From positions 4,042,616-4,106,615 of the forward strand of contig JABACO010000004.1 of assembly GCA_013339895.1 (NCBI GenBank): DNA of 64,000 nucleotides. Direction: 5' to 3'. Shown piece by piece: positions 49,438-60,850 of the stretch. Positions within the stretch are counted from its first letter, which is position 1, and each line of letters begins with the position of its first letter. The DNA comes from Ephydatia muelleri (Eukaryota > Porifera > Demospongiae > Spongillida > Spongillidae). The notes below the pieces were generated by a model. It ran no database searches, was not told where the DNA came from, and saw only the letters and a list, made by a program, of their open reading frames with translations. The position numbers and the translations under genes were made by a program.

Positions 49438-49585
49438 TGCATGCAGATGTTTGTAAAGTCAAGTCTGTCAAGACAGTCAAGAACGTACCCGTTTGCGACT
49501 TCGCGTTGGCGAAATAATTAATTATCTCTCGTCTATTTTGGCGCCCCCTTATCCCTGCGCCCGGGGACATATGTCCCCCCCCCCG

Positions 49586-49652
<67 letters not shown>

Positions 49653-49666
49653 TCGCTATGCCACTG
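49438..49666. mobile_element. hAT fragment inserted in gypsy element A
   Basis: Matches one end of the 1264-bp hAT element at 56472-57735 and joins the integrase sequence of element A at the same base, next to AAGTATAT. It contains a C-run of about 70 nt (about 49578-49650). The other end is lost in the assembly gap. Confidence 0.8.
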
Positions 49667-51913
49667 AAGTATATAGCGATTACCTCGAGGTGTTTCAGGT
49701 AGGGGACCCATTATATCCATCGCTATCCTCTCCAAAGATCGACTTGCATGGCTGACTTCAAGAGGTGCTTTTATTTCTTGGGGGGGACTTTCTGGAGTTA
49801 CAATCAATACAGTTAGAGCACCACTTCACAACATCCGAATCTTCTCCAAGGTTTTCCCGACCCCCATATGACCTCCTATTTTTGAATCATGCAACCCAAC
49901 TATGATCCCTGGTATGTGTGTAGGAGGGATAACTAACTGCAAGTATCGATCTTGACCACCTCCTGGGATATCCTCCCACAGTCTGTAGAGAATGCCATCT
50001 TTCAACAGCAGGTTATTGCACGAGTCCAGAGGGATTGGTGTTGCCAAGTCGAATCCTTTGTACATTGTTGGGGTACTGATCCTGACTGCAAACAGGTCAG
50101 TAATAACTTGCTCTAGGTCCGTATCTGCTCTCTGAAAGTCTGCCACCTCTTGGTTTGTCCAGGCTGGCAACAAGGAAATTTCACATACAGGAAACATCTC
50201 AGTCTCCAATTCAACCTCCAAACCACACTGTCGGCACTGTCCACGAGAAAGTGAATCTGCATTACAATGCTGCTTACCAGGGCGATGTATAACTTCATAC
50301 TGAAACTCAGCCATGGTCTCCAACCACCGAGCCACCCGGCCTTCAGGCTCCTTAAAATTGTGAAGCCAGCGTAGAGAGTTATGGTCTGTTCTCAAAAGAA
50401 ACTTCCTGCCATATAAGTAAAGCCTAAAATGGCGAGATCCCCACACCAACACAAGCATCTCCCTCCGAGTAGCACAGTATCTTTTTTCAGTGTGCGTGAG
50501 TGTTCTACTTGCATAAGCAATTACGTGCTCCATAGCATTGATGGTTTGAGAAAGAACTGCCCCCAAACCCTCTCCACTGGCATCAGTATCAAGGACAAAA
50601 GACTTACTGAAGTCAGGCAACGTTCCATTAATCTTTGGAAGGTTGCTGGGGCATTACAAAGGCCAAATGGCATGACCCGAAACTGGTATAGCCCATAAGG
50701 TGTTGCCCACTGGCCAAATCTAGAGTTGAGAAAAAACATGCACCACCCAAAGCATCCAATGATTCATCAATTCTGGGCAGAGGCTGTGCATCCTTGCGTG
50801 TGCAGTCATTAAGTTTACGAAAGTCCACACAAAACCTTGTCTTCCCATCTTTTTTCCTTACAAGAACCACAGGCGATGCCCAAGGACTGTTGCTAGATTC
50901 TATTATCCCCTTGGATAACATGCTATTAACTAACTCACTCACTTCTTTGTGCTGGTGAAATGGAGCCTTCTTGCATGTTGACGAATCGGTTGGTTATCTC
51001 CAGTCAGTGTCAATTGTATGGAACGATAGGGAAGTTTGTCCAAGGTCATCGTCCGATTTTGCAATGACATCCTGAAACTCCTGCAGCAATGCCACTCCCT
51101 GCGATTTGTGGTAGCTAGAGAGGTGTTCTGTATTCTGCAACATCAGCTCAATGAGGTGTGCACACTCGCTGTGGCCTACATGTCTGTTGGACTTAGTGGA
51201 TTCAATACTACAGACAATATCAGAATCTGTGACTGGCTTGATCACGCCCACTCTAACATCCTTGTTAACAACCACAGGAGCCGGACCAGGGTTGAGGACC
51301 TGAACTACCAGATGATTGCAACTCACTTGCGACAATGACCGCGCCACCAAAAGCCCGTGATCTTCCATGAATGTGTCCAGTGGCTCCAACAAAACAGCAC
51401 CTGCTTCCTTTTTGTCAAGGGCAGAGGCAGAAATGTACATCTGACAGCAAGCTGGTACAGTCACCGTTTCTGAAATGCTCACAAAACACACATCTTCTGC
51501 TACCCCTGTATGATTAAACTGCATATTTTCCCATCAATGACAAAGGTATGTTGTCGTAGATCTACTACACACGCATGTTTAATCAAAAAATCAACCCCTA
51601 GTATACACTCTTGCGTGAGATGCTTCGTAACAAGCACCATATGCCTTCTATAGTCACCACTCCTATGGTTATACTTACTTCACCTTGCCCCACCAACTCC
51701 AACTTCTCTCCATTGGCTGCAACAACAGAGTGAACCGGTGCTTTGATTTCTTTGGAGATTGTTGCACCTTTTTCCACACGTCTTCACGAACCAAAGTGAC
51801 AGCCGAACCAATATCTTTACAACAAGCTTACCAAGCCTTCCATCAACTGACAAACAAGACCCCACGGCTGCAGTTTCGACTGAGGTCTTTAGTTTTGCAC
51901 AATCTGACCACGG
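49667..51913 (-). mobile_element. Ty3/gypsy element A, defective fragment
   Basis: Minus-strand order: protease remnant (about 51865-51000), RT N-part (50942-50628), RNase H and the integrase zinc-binding region (50620-49826), and the start of the integrase core. RNase H shows [18 protein letters not shown] and RTDHNSLRWLHNF; the integrase finger shows GLHDSKIGGHMG. A 10-nt deletion removes the DTG of the protease, and a further deletion in RT joins LASG to the later GYTSFG region. The palm segment with YxDD is absent, as in element B. Homology ends at 51913 within the protease/gag region. No LTR is seen. Not autonomous. Confidence 0.85.
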
Positions 51914-52010
51914 GGCCGTTCATAAATTACGTCACGCAATGGGGGGGGGGGGGGTCTGGCCAATTGTGACGGTTTGTGACGGGAGGGGGGGGGGGTTAGG
52001 ATGGCGTGAT
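51914..52010. mobile_element. Possible end of a DNA transposon
   Basis: Element A stops at 51913, and the next base begins GGGGCCGTTCATAAATTACG followed by TCACGC and two G-runs, resembling a transposon terminus. No matching opposite end was found within 700 bp. Confidence 0.35.
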
Positions 52011-52423
52011 GTCACATTTTTAATTAAAATTCATTGTCCTGGGACTCCCCCTCATCGCCATGAACTCTGATTACCTTTAATAAATGTAAACATCAAATGA
52101 AATGCTTTCTAATTAATTTAATAAATGTGACACAGTACGAGAACTTTAGCATCTAATTTATAACCTACACTTAAATTTTAAATTTGATTTGCTTTGCACA
52201 ACGGTTTTAATGTCGATAATCACATAATTTTAATACAAATCACTTTTTTTTACTTGATGTCTTAGTGGAATGTTTATAGTTTAATAACTTCAATAAGTTT
52301 TCAATATTTTGAGTGAACATGGGGATAGGCGTGGAATAAGATCAAATGAGAGAGATGCAGTATTGTGCAGTAAGAGAGCGTGACTAACAGGTTGATGATA
52401 ACAGTGCAGAAACAAGAAAAAGT

Positions 52424-52530
52424 TAAACACACACATAAACACACTCTCACACACATACACACACAGACACACATATACACACAAACACACACACATACAC
52501 ATAAACACACTCACACACACAAACATGCAC
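52424..52530. repeat. (CA)n-rich microsatellite
   Basis: Interrupted CA repeats. The ORFs across it, rich in Cys/Val or Thr/His, are artefacts. Confidence 0.9.
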
Positions 52531-52599
52531 ACACCCTCCCTTTCTCTTCCCATGCTGTCACACTACTGACAGTGACCACTTTACATTTATAATACAAAC

Positions 52600-53042
52600 C
52601 TCAAACTCCTCTTTATCGAGTGTATCATATTCTTCGTCCTCCTTGAGGTGACAGATTAATAAGTTCAGATCTAATGACACTGGCACCAGTCACTTACTTC
52701 TACCACCATCTTGGTGGTGCTGTCTGCTCTGCTTCTCAACACTGTTGCTGGTAGTGATTGGGCCAGTGACCTCAGCTCAGTTTGGAACTCCTAGAGAATG
52801 CATCAACCACGACAGCCAATGTATCAGCCCCACCCTCGTAGAAATTTATAATCTCCCATAAAGTTCTGAAAGTACAAGGGACTGAACTGATTGCCAGTCT
52901 GGAAGCTAATCGTGAGAGGTAGTTGATAGCCTCATTCTCCATAGGTCTCCGCCCTTACTGTAATGTAATTTCCAGCACAACTCAATACATTTTGCATCAC
53001 TAAAACGATCTTTTCTCTATTCTGTAGCATGCGCATTTCAAC
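52600..53042 (-). pseudogene. Frame-broken coding relic of unknown family
   Basis: A continuous stretch of protein-like sequence with three frame changes: VEMRMLQNREKIVLVMQNVL; NEAINYLSRLASRLAISSVP and FRTLWEIINFYEGGADTL; EFQTELRSLAQSLPATVL; and DLNLLICHLKEDEEYDTLD, ending at GAG|GTTTGT. It could be one exon-like region damaged by single-nucleotide indels, or sequencing errors in a real gene. Upstream at about 53090 the frame reads CQNPLC-stop-PTHP. Not recognised. Confidence 0.45.
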
Positions 53043-53203
53043 AGGATGTGTGGGTTAGCAGAGAGGATTCTGACAGATCAAAGGTATAACTTGCTCATAT
53101 ACCACTAATAAATCCAATCAGGATCTTTACTGGATGAGAGTGGCTATGGCAATTCACTCCTAGTTTCTACATGTACTTTCACACTGAGTTGGCTTGATTA
53201 AAA

Positions 53204-53363
53204 CTATACTTCACCAGCGAATAAAAGCTTGTGATGACGTGACACTCCATCATCTTTGTATTTACAAGTGACACGATGTCCAAGAGGGTCACGAACACTT
53301 CGAGTCTCCCTGGATTGCGCACGCATTGGGAGTATCCAGGCCAAGCCAAAATGTAATGGCCAC
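53204..53363 (-). other. Exon-like segment
   Basis: Follows an acceptor CTGTATTTCAG and reads WPLHFGLAWILPMRAQSRET, then VRDPLGHRVTCKYKDDGVS, with a stop at 53206-53204. It lies 160 bp upstream of, and on the same strand as, the frame-broken relic. Relation unclear. Confidence 0.3.
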
Positions 53364-54162
53364 CTGAAATACAGAGACAGCCAGGATACATATAAGCAAC
53401 AAATGATGAGTTCAACAGCAATTTAAACAGACGATTATTCAACATTTAGTGTGGGCTGTATGGTGTCAATTGTCCATTTTACTCTCCTGCATCTTACACA
53501 CATGTGCTAAGTATAACAAACACCATTCTAGCTCTTAATCTATCCCCAGTTACTTCATACCCTGATTCTTTCCATTCAATGCCATTTTGGCAGCCAACAT
53601 TTCATCATGGTGCGTGCTTCACGACTAAGCCGGACATTATCAAGCTGAAGTAATAAAAGCCTCTAGATATTATTTCATTTTCTTTTCATTCTCACTTTCT
53701 CATGCTGATAGGAGAACAGCATCAACAGTGCATTTTACACAAATCTGGGCATCAGTTAAGTGTCCATGACAAAAACCTTCAGTCTAGAAATCCCACACTC
53801 TCTCAGCTATCAAGGCAGGGAGACCTCTCATCTCTATGTATTGGCAAGTTCACAATAAATTGACCCCGCAGATATATCCTTGCATGAGGCCATTTTGTCG
53901 TGAACTGACCTAATTATGTGTGCCCATGCACACATTCTCCACGCAACAGTTTACTGCACACGTAATGAATGAAACACAAAATGGCACGAGCGGACTCGTC
54001 CCAGGCCACTTTCTGTGTTAAAGTTAGTGGGAAAACTGGAAACGGGGCGAACCCGTCGCCTTGACAAGTTGACATCTCAATACTCTGTTTTATGCAAATT
54101 CCATTACACACAAATTTACGCCGGTTAATTAACTGCAGCTGCCTGGCATGCACAACAATCAG

Positions 54163-55134
54163 TCAGTCACATTTCCACGAGGGATTGCGTGATTCTGGAG
54201 TGACGTGATCCCGGTACCAGTTGACCTTTGGATCTCCTATACACTCACCAATGGTCACCATCGTCAAATTCCGCTGCTTGGCCCAGTTAATGATGAACGG
54301 TACCATGACTTGCGTCGTATTATAATTTGTCTCGTGTTGCAGTATGATGTGCGAAACATTGGTCGAAGCGAGGTTGTACGTCTCCTGCTGCGTAGCAGTT
54401 GACGCTCCCATTGCGTCTCTAGAATCGATATCCCACATCGTGATAACTTTGATCCCCGTAGCCAGTAGCGTACTGAGCACCTCGTCATTATACGAGCCGT
54501 ACGGAGGTCGCATGTAAACAGGAACAGCGCCGAGAATTTTTTTCAAAACTTTAGCCAGTTTAGTCATCTGTTGCGTCACGGCGTCCTTGGATAACGCCGT
54601 CAGGTGTGGATGGGACCACGTGTGTGATCCTATCTGATGACCGGCGTCGAATGCTGCTTTGACCGCCTCGGCTTGCTCGTATATGCAGCCATAGTTCAAA
54701 CCGTTCACAAAGAACGTCACGCGACCTCCGACGCGCGTAAACTGTTGCGCTACCTCCGACGTGTACTTGTAAGGTCCGTCGTCGAACGTTATTGCTACCG
54801 CGTTTGGAATAACGCAGCTTTCGATCACCCGAAGCGGACCGACGGAGGTGACCGGAGTGGAGGAAGGTAGTATCGTAGAAGGAGACGAGCGTCGTTCCCA
54901 GCCCACCTGGCAGCCGGCACCACAATGGGCAGGCGTAGTTCCGCACCACTCTTGGCGCGAACAGCAGTATCCACGAGGACACACCGCACCGCCAGATTGG
55001 CAACTTCCATCCGTTGAAACGCGGCGAGGATCAGAAAGCGCCGAAACCACAAACGCAGCGATGCATATTAACACGAAATACAGCAGTGGTATTTGAATGC
55101 CTAGATTTGCAGTCATGATTGTGGACAACATCAC
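54163..55134 (-). CDS. Secreted chitin deacetylase-type enzyme (CBM18 + NodB, CE4)
   Basis: Intronless, 323 residues. A signal peptide or anchor (about 1-33) is followed by a hevein-type chitin-binding module (Cys 45, 52, 57, 58, 64, 71, 75; [15 protein letters not shown]), a Ser/Thr/Pro linker and a NodB polysaccharide deacetylase domain with all five motifs: TFDDGP (116-121), HTWSH (171-175), RPPYG (209-213), WDIDSRD (234-240) and ILQHE (264-268). Such enzymes remove acetyl groups from chitin or chitooligosaccharides with a metal held by Asp-His-His. CBM18 joined to NodB is the fungal layout; animal chitin deacetylases carry peritrophin/CBM14 and LDL-receptor modules and have introns. The gene is GC-richer than its surroundings. 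It is flanked by a gypsy LTR 15 bp upstream. Horizontal acquisition or fungal contamination are both possible, but it is embedded in the same contig as animal repeats. Confidence 0.9.
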   Translation of the reverse strand: MMLSTIMTANLGIQIPLLYFVLICIAAFVVSALSDPRRVSTDGSCQSGGAVCPRGYCCSRQEWCGTTPAHCGAGCQVGWERRSSPSTILPSSTPVTSVGPLRVIESCVIPNAVAITFDDGPYKYTSEVAQQFTRVGGRVTFFVNGLNYGCIYEQAEAVKAAFDAGHQIGSHTWSHPHLTALSKDAVTQQMTKLAKVLKKILGAVPVYMRPPYGSYNDEVLSTLLATGIKVITMWDIDSRDAMGASTATQQETYNLASTNVSHIILQHETNYNTTQVMVPFIINWAKQRNLTMVTIGECIGDPKVNWYRDHVTPESRNPSWKCD

Positions 55135-55149
55135 CCTTGTTCATGCATA

Positions 55150-55309
55150 TGTAGTGACCCCTGACTCAGCAAGTAGTGACAGGTATGAAAGACAATGGTA
55201 GTACAAAAGGTACAGCATTTATACACATATATATGCACATGCGCACAACATATAGGTCAGAGTCCATCAGACAGTCACATGTTTTCAGGCACCAGCCTGG
55301 GACGCTACA
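55150..55309 (-). repeat. 3' LTR of element B (160 bp)
   Basis: Starts TGTAGTGACCCCTGACTCAG and ends GGGACGCTACA on the plus strand. It sits 15 bp from the start codon of the deacetylase gene and has the same orientation. A purine-rich stretch (GAAGAGGG) lies just inside, in the polypurine-tract position. Confidence 0.85.
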
Positions 55310-55324
55310 TTGCACCCTCTTCAA

Positions 55325-56463
55325 TTAGATGTGTCCACACATCTGGAAGAGTAATTGGGTCCCCATAACGTTCAGGTGGTTTTGTTTTCCTTGAAATCGT
55401 CGAAGTCCCGCTGGCACTGCATCTCTGTGGTTATTAGCCTCAGGTGGTATAGGGAGGTCTGCATTTGGTGGTACGGCATGTTGGTGGGGAGCATCAATCA
55501 CAGGTGGTGTAAGAAGAACTGCAATTGGTGGTTGGTTGATCTCTACTGCATCTTGCGGGGTGATGACAGGTTGGTCCATCTCAGTGAATTCAAGTTCTTC
55601 CTCTTCCTTTTCCTCTGCAGTGTCCCCACTGTGCTCCATATGCTCTGCCTCATTCACCACCCTCTCAGCAGGTGGTACATTGCCTAGAGGTGCTGGCTTG
55701 AGGCGATTAAAATGAACAACACGTTTACATCGTGGTCGAGCACAATCCACAATACGATACACACTATAAGTGAAATAGCCTTCACCACCCTATAAGGCCC
55801 CTGCCATGGTTTGTGCAATTTTCTCGACTTGCCTCTTGGTACTGCAGGGGAGTGAAGAAGAACAAGATCTCCAACACCATAGGGACTACCTCTCACACCA
55901 CGTCGGATCATACAAGTCTTTTTGATGGGTCTGTTTTTGCTGAACATGCTTAATCACAGCCTGGTAAGATCTTTCAAGACGGCCCTTGAGAACCCGGCCC
56001 TGGTATACTGAGTAACTGAATCATGTGATGCCACGGGTAATGAATAAAGAACATCCTCAGGGAGGCGGGGGTTGCGCCCAAACATGAGCTGGAATGGTGT
56101 GGTTCCAGTAGTTTCCTGGACACTTGTTCTATATGCCAGAAGTAACGTTGGGAGAGAAAGGTCCCAGTCATGTTCATCAGCCACTGTAGTGCTGAGCATC
56201 TCCAGTAGGGTCCTATTAAATCTCTCCACAAGTCCATCGGACTGCGGATGATATGGTGTTGTTCTTGTCTTTGTGACTCCAAGAAGGTGACATATCTCTT
56301 GTATCACTTTTGCTTCAAAATTCTTTCCTTGATCTGTATGAATTGAATCAGGCACACCAAACCGGCAGATAAATTCATTAACCATCAACTTAACTATAGA
56401 CAATGCCTCCATATCTGGTAATGGATATGCCTCTTTCCATTTTGTGAAATAGTTACCAACCAC
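55325..56463 (-). pseudogene. Element B integrase, second part, and C-terminus
   Basis: Continues the integrase core after the hAT insertion: YFTKWKEAYPLPDME, then IHTDQGKNFEAKV (second catalytic Asp) and PYHPQSDGLVERFNRT (catalytic Glu). A frameshift near 55950 leads to the GPY/F-type region (KPWQGPYRVVKAI) and RVVHFNRLKPAP, followed by an acidic, Pro-rich tail ending at 55325. Confidence 0.85.
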
Positions 56464-56471
56464 AAGTATAT

Positions 56472-56506
56472 CATGGGCGTAGTGTGATTGTTGAGCGCCC
56501 GGCGCA

Positions 56507-56539
<33 letters not shown>

Positions 56540-57735
56540 CCTTCACCCTTGCGCTATATATTCGTACCTGTATGTTATATTACCGATATTTGTCAATCAT
56601 TCACATGTATAATACACGGAAGTGTAACTTGTTTCTTCCTATAGATGTATTCGTCTGACCTTCGCTGATGAAAATGTGTCAATAACTTCATCGAAGTTAA
56701 TACACTCCAATGTTTCTCTTTCTATGCATGTAAGACTGAATTTTCTGGCTTCTTCATTTGCTGAACCCAGTACCTAATTCAAAGCCGATCTGCAATTAAC
56801 CGATGACGGTGTAAACAATAATACAACAACTAAGAGCGGTTCACAATGCTTCCATTGGCAAGGTGACGCTGAAACCAAGTGCGTGTCATCGAACGTTCGC
56901 CAGTTGACGTGGAAAAGGACCACAGGCGTGAATTGTCCCTGTTTTTATCGTTTTATCACGTGGTATGACTGAAAGATGTGAAACTGGACTGATCGAATGT
57001 TAAATGGCCAACGACATGGAAACTCACAATGTCTGGGCTTAGAGGTGTGTTGCCAGATCTGCACTCCACAGAGGTGACATTGCCTAAGAAGGGACTTATA
57101 GTTGCATCGTCCAATCTGCTAGTGGAGTTACCTTCATCAAATGTTACACTTGAGTCATGATTGTCGTCATTCATTTCTATTTCGTTTGTGTCAATGGATG
57201 TTTCAATACCGAGTTTATCATCCTCAACATGAACACCATCCGATTCAGCAGAAAAAAGCAGCTGCCTGACAAAGCCCTCCATTTTTTTTCTACATTTAGC
57301 TGCTCACTCTCTAGTACCTTCCTTCTTTTGCGACTCTGAGCTCCGCTACGTTTCATTTTCCGCCGAACCGGGCCTTCCCTAAGCGCTCACTGTCGCTGCA
57401 ACTGTGAGATTGTGAGTCTGTGATAACCTATCTTAGATCGATTCCGAACTGCACTGCGTGACACTGCATGACTGTGTTTATTCAACAGAATGTGGAGGTG
57501 ACGATTGTATACCGTATCTTCAATGTCCGGCCAGTCCGGAAATTTAGAAGTTTGCATGCAGATGTTTGTAAAGTCAAGTCTGTCAAGACAGTCAAGACCC
57601 TAGGTACCCGTTTGCGACTTCGCGTTGGCGAAATAATTAATTATCTCTCGTCTATTTTGGCGCCCCCTTATCCCTGCGCCCAAGGACATATATCCCCCCC
57701 CCCCGCCCTCCCCCCCCCCTCTCGCTACGCCACTG
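56472..57735 (-). mobile_element. 1264-bp hAT element inserted in integrase of B
   Basis: Ends CAGTGGCGTAGCGAG and CATGGGCGTAGTGTG (each read inward) form hAT-like inverted termini. The 8-bp duplication AAGTATAT flanks both sides (56464-56471, 57736-57743). On the minus strand from 57356 it encodes a basic N-terminus (MKRSGAQSRKRRKVLESEQL); after a frame change in an A-run comes an acidic segment ending at 56956. No DDE or dimerisation domain remains, so it is a deletion derivative mobilised in trans. Confidence 0.85.
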
Positions 57736-57743
57736 AAGTATAT

Positions 57744-59494
57744 AGCGATTACCTCGAGGTGTTTCAGGTAGGGGACCCATTATATCCATCGCTATCCTCT
57801 CCAAAGATCGACTTGCATGGCTGACTTCAAGAGGTGCTTTTATTTCTTGGGGGGGACTTTCTGGAGTTACAATCAATACAGTTAGAGCACCACTTCACAA
57901 CTTCCGAATCTTCTCCAAGGTTTTCCTGACCCCCATATGACCCCCTATTTTTGAATCATGCAACCCAACCATGATCCCTGGTATGTGTGTAGGAGGGATA
58001 ACTAACTGCAAGTATCGATCTTGACCACCTCCTGGGATATCCTCCCACTGTCTGTAGAGAATGCCATCTTTCAACAGCAGGTTATTGCACTGAGTTCAGA
58101 GGGATTGGAGTTGCCAAGTCGAATCCTTTGTACATTGTTGGGGTACTGATCCTGACTGCAACCAGGTAATAACTTGCTCTAGGTCCGTATCTGCTCTCTG
58201 AAAGTCTGCCAACTCTTGGTTTGTCCAGGCTGGCAACAAGGAAATTTCACATACAGGAAACATCTCAGTCTCCAATTCAACCTCCAAACCACACTGTCGG
58301 CACTGTCCACGAGAAAGTGAATCTGCATTACAATGCTGCTTACCAGGGCGATGTATAACTTCATACTGAAACTCAGCCATGGTCTCCAACCACCGAGCCA
58401 CCTGGCCTTCAGGCTCCTTAAAATTGTGAAGCCAGCGTAGAGAGTTATGGTCTGTTCTCAAAAGAAACTTCCTGCCATATAAGTAAGACCGAAAATGGTG
58501 AGATCCCCACACCTCTCCCTCCGAGTAGCACAGTATCTTTTTTCAGTGTGCGTGAGTGTTCTACTTGCATAAGCAATTACGTGCTCCATAGCATTGATGG
58601 TTTGAGAAAGAACTGCCCCCAAACCCTCTCCACTGGCATCAGTATCAAGGACAAAAGACTTACTGAAGTCAGGCAACATTCCATTAATCTTTGGAAGGTT
58701 GCTGGGGCATTACAAAGGCCAAATGGCATGACCCGAAACTGGTATAGCCCATAAGGTGTTGTAAATGCAGTTTTTTTCTTTGGGTCCATCACCACTTGCC
58801 AATACCCACTGGCCAAATCTAGAGTTGAGAAAAAACATGCACCACCCAAAGCATCCAATGATTCATCAATTCTGGGCAGAGGCTGTGCATCCTTGCGTGT
58901 GCAGTCATTAAGTTTACGAAAGTCCACACAAAACCTTGTCTTCCCATCTTTTTTCCTTACAAGAACCACAGGCGATGCCCAAGGACTGTCGCTAGATTCT
59001 ATTATCCCCTTGGATAACATGCTATTAACTAACTCACTCACTTCTTTGTGCTGGTGAAATGGAGCCTTCTTGCATGTTGACGAATCGGTTGGTTATCTCC
59101 AGTCAGTGTCAATTGTATGGAACGATAGGGAAGTTTGTCCAAGGTCATCGTCGTCCGATTTTGCAATGACATCCTGAAACTCCTGCAGCAATGCCACTCC
59201 CTGCGATTTGTGGTAGCTAGAGAGGTGTTCTGTATTCTGCAACATCAGCTCAATGAGGTGTGCACACTCGCTGTGGCCTACATGTCTGTTGGACTTAGTG
59301 GATTCAATACTACAGACAATATCAGATTCCGTGACTGGCTTGATCACGCCCACTCTAACATCCTTGTTAACAACCACAGGAGCTGGACCAGGGTTGAGGA
59401 CCTGAACTACCAGATGATTGCAACTCACTTGCGACAATGACCGCGCCACCAAAAGCCCGTGATCTTCCATGAATGTGTCCAGTGGCTCCAACAA
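57744..59494 (-). pseudogene. Element B RT, RNase H and start of integrase
   Basis: RT shows [34 protein letters not shown] and [20 protein letters not shown], then jumps directly to RNase H ([20 protein letters not shown]). The thumb/palm stretch with Y-x-D-D and the connection domain are gone. RNase H continues with YASRTLTHTEKRYCATR, then a short deletion, then SLRWLHNFKEPEG and RPGKQHCNADSLSRG. The integrase core begins LERIAMDIMGPLPETP (first catalytic Asp) and stops at the hAT insertion at 57735. Confidence 0.85.
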
Positions 59495-60042
59495 AACAGC
59501 ACCGCTTCCTTTTTGTCAAGGGCAGAGGCAGAAATGTACATCTGACAGCAAGCTGGTACAGTCACCGTTTCCGAAACGCTCACAAAACACACATCTTCTG
59601 CTACCCCTGTATGATTAAACTGCACTATTTTCCCATCAATGACAAAGGTATGTTGTCGTAGATCTACTACACACGCATGTTTAATCAAAAAATCAACCCC
59701 TAGTATACACTCTTGCGTGAGATGCTTCGTAACAAGCACCATATGCCTTCTAGTCACCCCTCCTATGGTTATACTTACTTCACCTTGCCCCACCAACTCC
59801 AACTTCTCTCCATTGGCTGCAACAACAGAGTGAACCGGTGCTTTGATTGTCTTTGGAGATTGTTGCACCTTTTTCCACACGTCTTCACGAACCAAAGTGA
59901 CAGCCGAACCTGTATCTATCAATATCTTTACAACAAGCTTACCAAGCCTTCCATCAACTGACAAACAAGACCCCACGGCTGCAGTTTCGACTGAGGTCTT
60001 TAGTTTTGCACAATTTGACCACGCTTGCCACAGTACCAGCAC
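59425..60042 (-). pseudogene. Element B aspartic protease region
   Basis: Contains the active-site VKILIDTGSAVTLV and the later ECILGVDFLIKH. A 1-nt deletion after DKKEA shifts the frame, where element A keeps it. The catalytic DTG is intact here, unlike in element A. Confidence 0.8.
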
Positions 60043-60730
60043 ACGACGCCATCGCTTCTTTTCCGCGATACAGCGTCGTTCGGGCGTGATCTCGGATAGG
60101 TTCTTCCATTGTTCAGCTGTGATTTCAACGACGTCTCAATCTGCTTACCGAGCTGTTCCACTTGGGTTGCCAGACTACTTGGTCTTGTAGCATTAGTTAT
60201 AGCAGCAACAGCCTCGCTCTCGCTTTCGGAGTCATCTTCTTTACCAACCGCCATCGTCTCCACCTTAGCTGAAGCACGTGTAGTCTTTTTTGCGACTCTT
60301 CCACTCCCAGATATTGGCCAGCCAGCTGCAATGCTTCGTTTAGTGTATTTGGTCTTTCACGCATTAGTCTTAGCTGAACGGTAGAGGAACGAATAACGCT
60401 GCTAGAATTTAAACTGCCATTCCAGGTCGTTACCCTCCGGGTTGTATTGATCCATTAAGCACTTTAATACCGCGCTATATTCAGAGCTTCCGTCAAATCG
60501 TTGCTGAGTTGCTGTGTCACTAAACGAAATGGTTCGTCATCCAAAAGAGGAAGAACCACACCTGTCCACTGGTCATCTGCTATTTTTGCCTGACGGGCAT
60601 AGAGCTCGAATCTCTTGCGCCACAATACAAGATCCGCTCCTGCTGAGAAACGGGAAGGGGCCTGTCCCGACGGAGTGCGCGAGTTGCTGGGAGTAGTGGG
60701 TGCCTGCACCTCGCTACTTTGGTCCTCCAT
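60000..60730 (-). pseudogene. Element B gag region
   Basis: The start Met at 60730 is followed by a typical short gag N-terminus (LVLWRKRFELYARQAKI, WTGVVLPLLDDEPF). The frame stops at 60464. A downstream frame carries the zinc-knuckle remnant VVCWYCGKRGQIVQN, where the expected His is Gln, then runs into the protease. Confidence 0.7.
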
Positions 60731-60746
60731 CCCGCTTCTGACACCA
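60730..60746 (-). promoter_or_regulatory. Primer-binding site of element B
   Basis: Minus strand TGGTGTCAGAAGCGGGA directly inside the 5' LTR. It is complementary to a tRNA 3' end CTTCTGACACCA; a leucine tRNA is likely, but the isoacceptor is uncertain. Confidence 0.75.
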
Positions 60747-60747
60747 A

Positions 60748-60798
60748 TGTAGTGACCCCTGACTCAGCAAGTATCAGGCGCCAGCCTGGGACGCTACA
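60748..60798 (-). repeat. 5' LTR of element B, internally deleted
   Basis: Keeps the first about 25 and last about 25 bp of the 160-bp LTR; the middle of about 110 bp is missing. It therefore probably lacks its own promoter. Confidence 0.8.
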
Positions 60799-60850
60799 CA
60801 TATATATGTGTCACGCAGTTAATGATTTAATCGATAACGTAATGTAGCTC

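Larger units (their letters stand above)
55150..60798 (-). mobile_element. Ty3/gypsy element B with both LTRs, defective
   Basis: LTRs at 55150-55309 (3') and 60748-60798 (5', internally deleted) bound gag, protease, RT, RNase H and integrase in gypsy order on the minus strand. The termini are TGTAG...CTACA. CATA directly abuts both ends, fitting a 4-bp target duplication. A tRNA-primer site lies next to the 5' LTR. The element cannot be autonomous: RT lacks the YxDD region, several frames are shifted, and a 1264-bp hAT element interrupts the integrase. Confidence 0.9.

Noticed and set aside
49235..49807. 190-codon minus ORF with a poly-Gly run
   Set aside because: Runs from integrase through a hAT insertion, a C-run and 100 N; not a protein.
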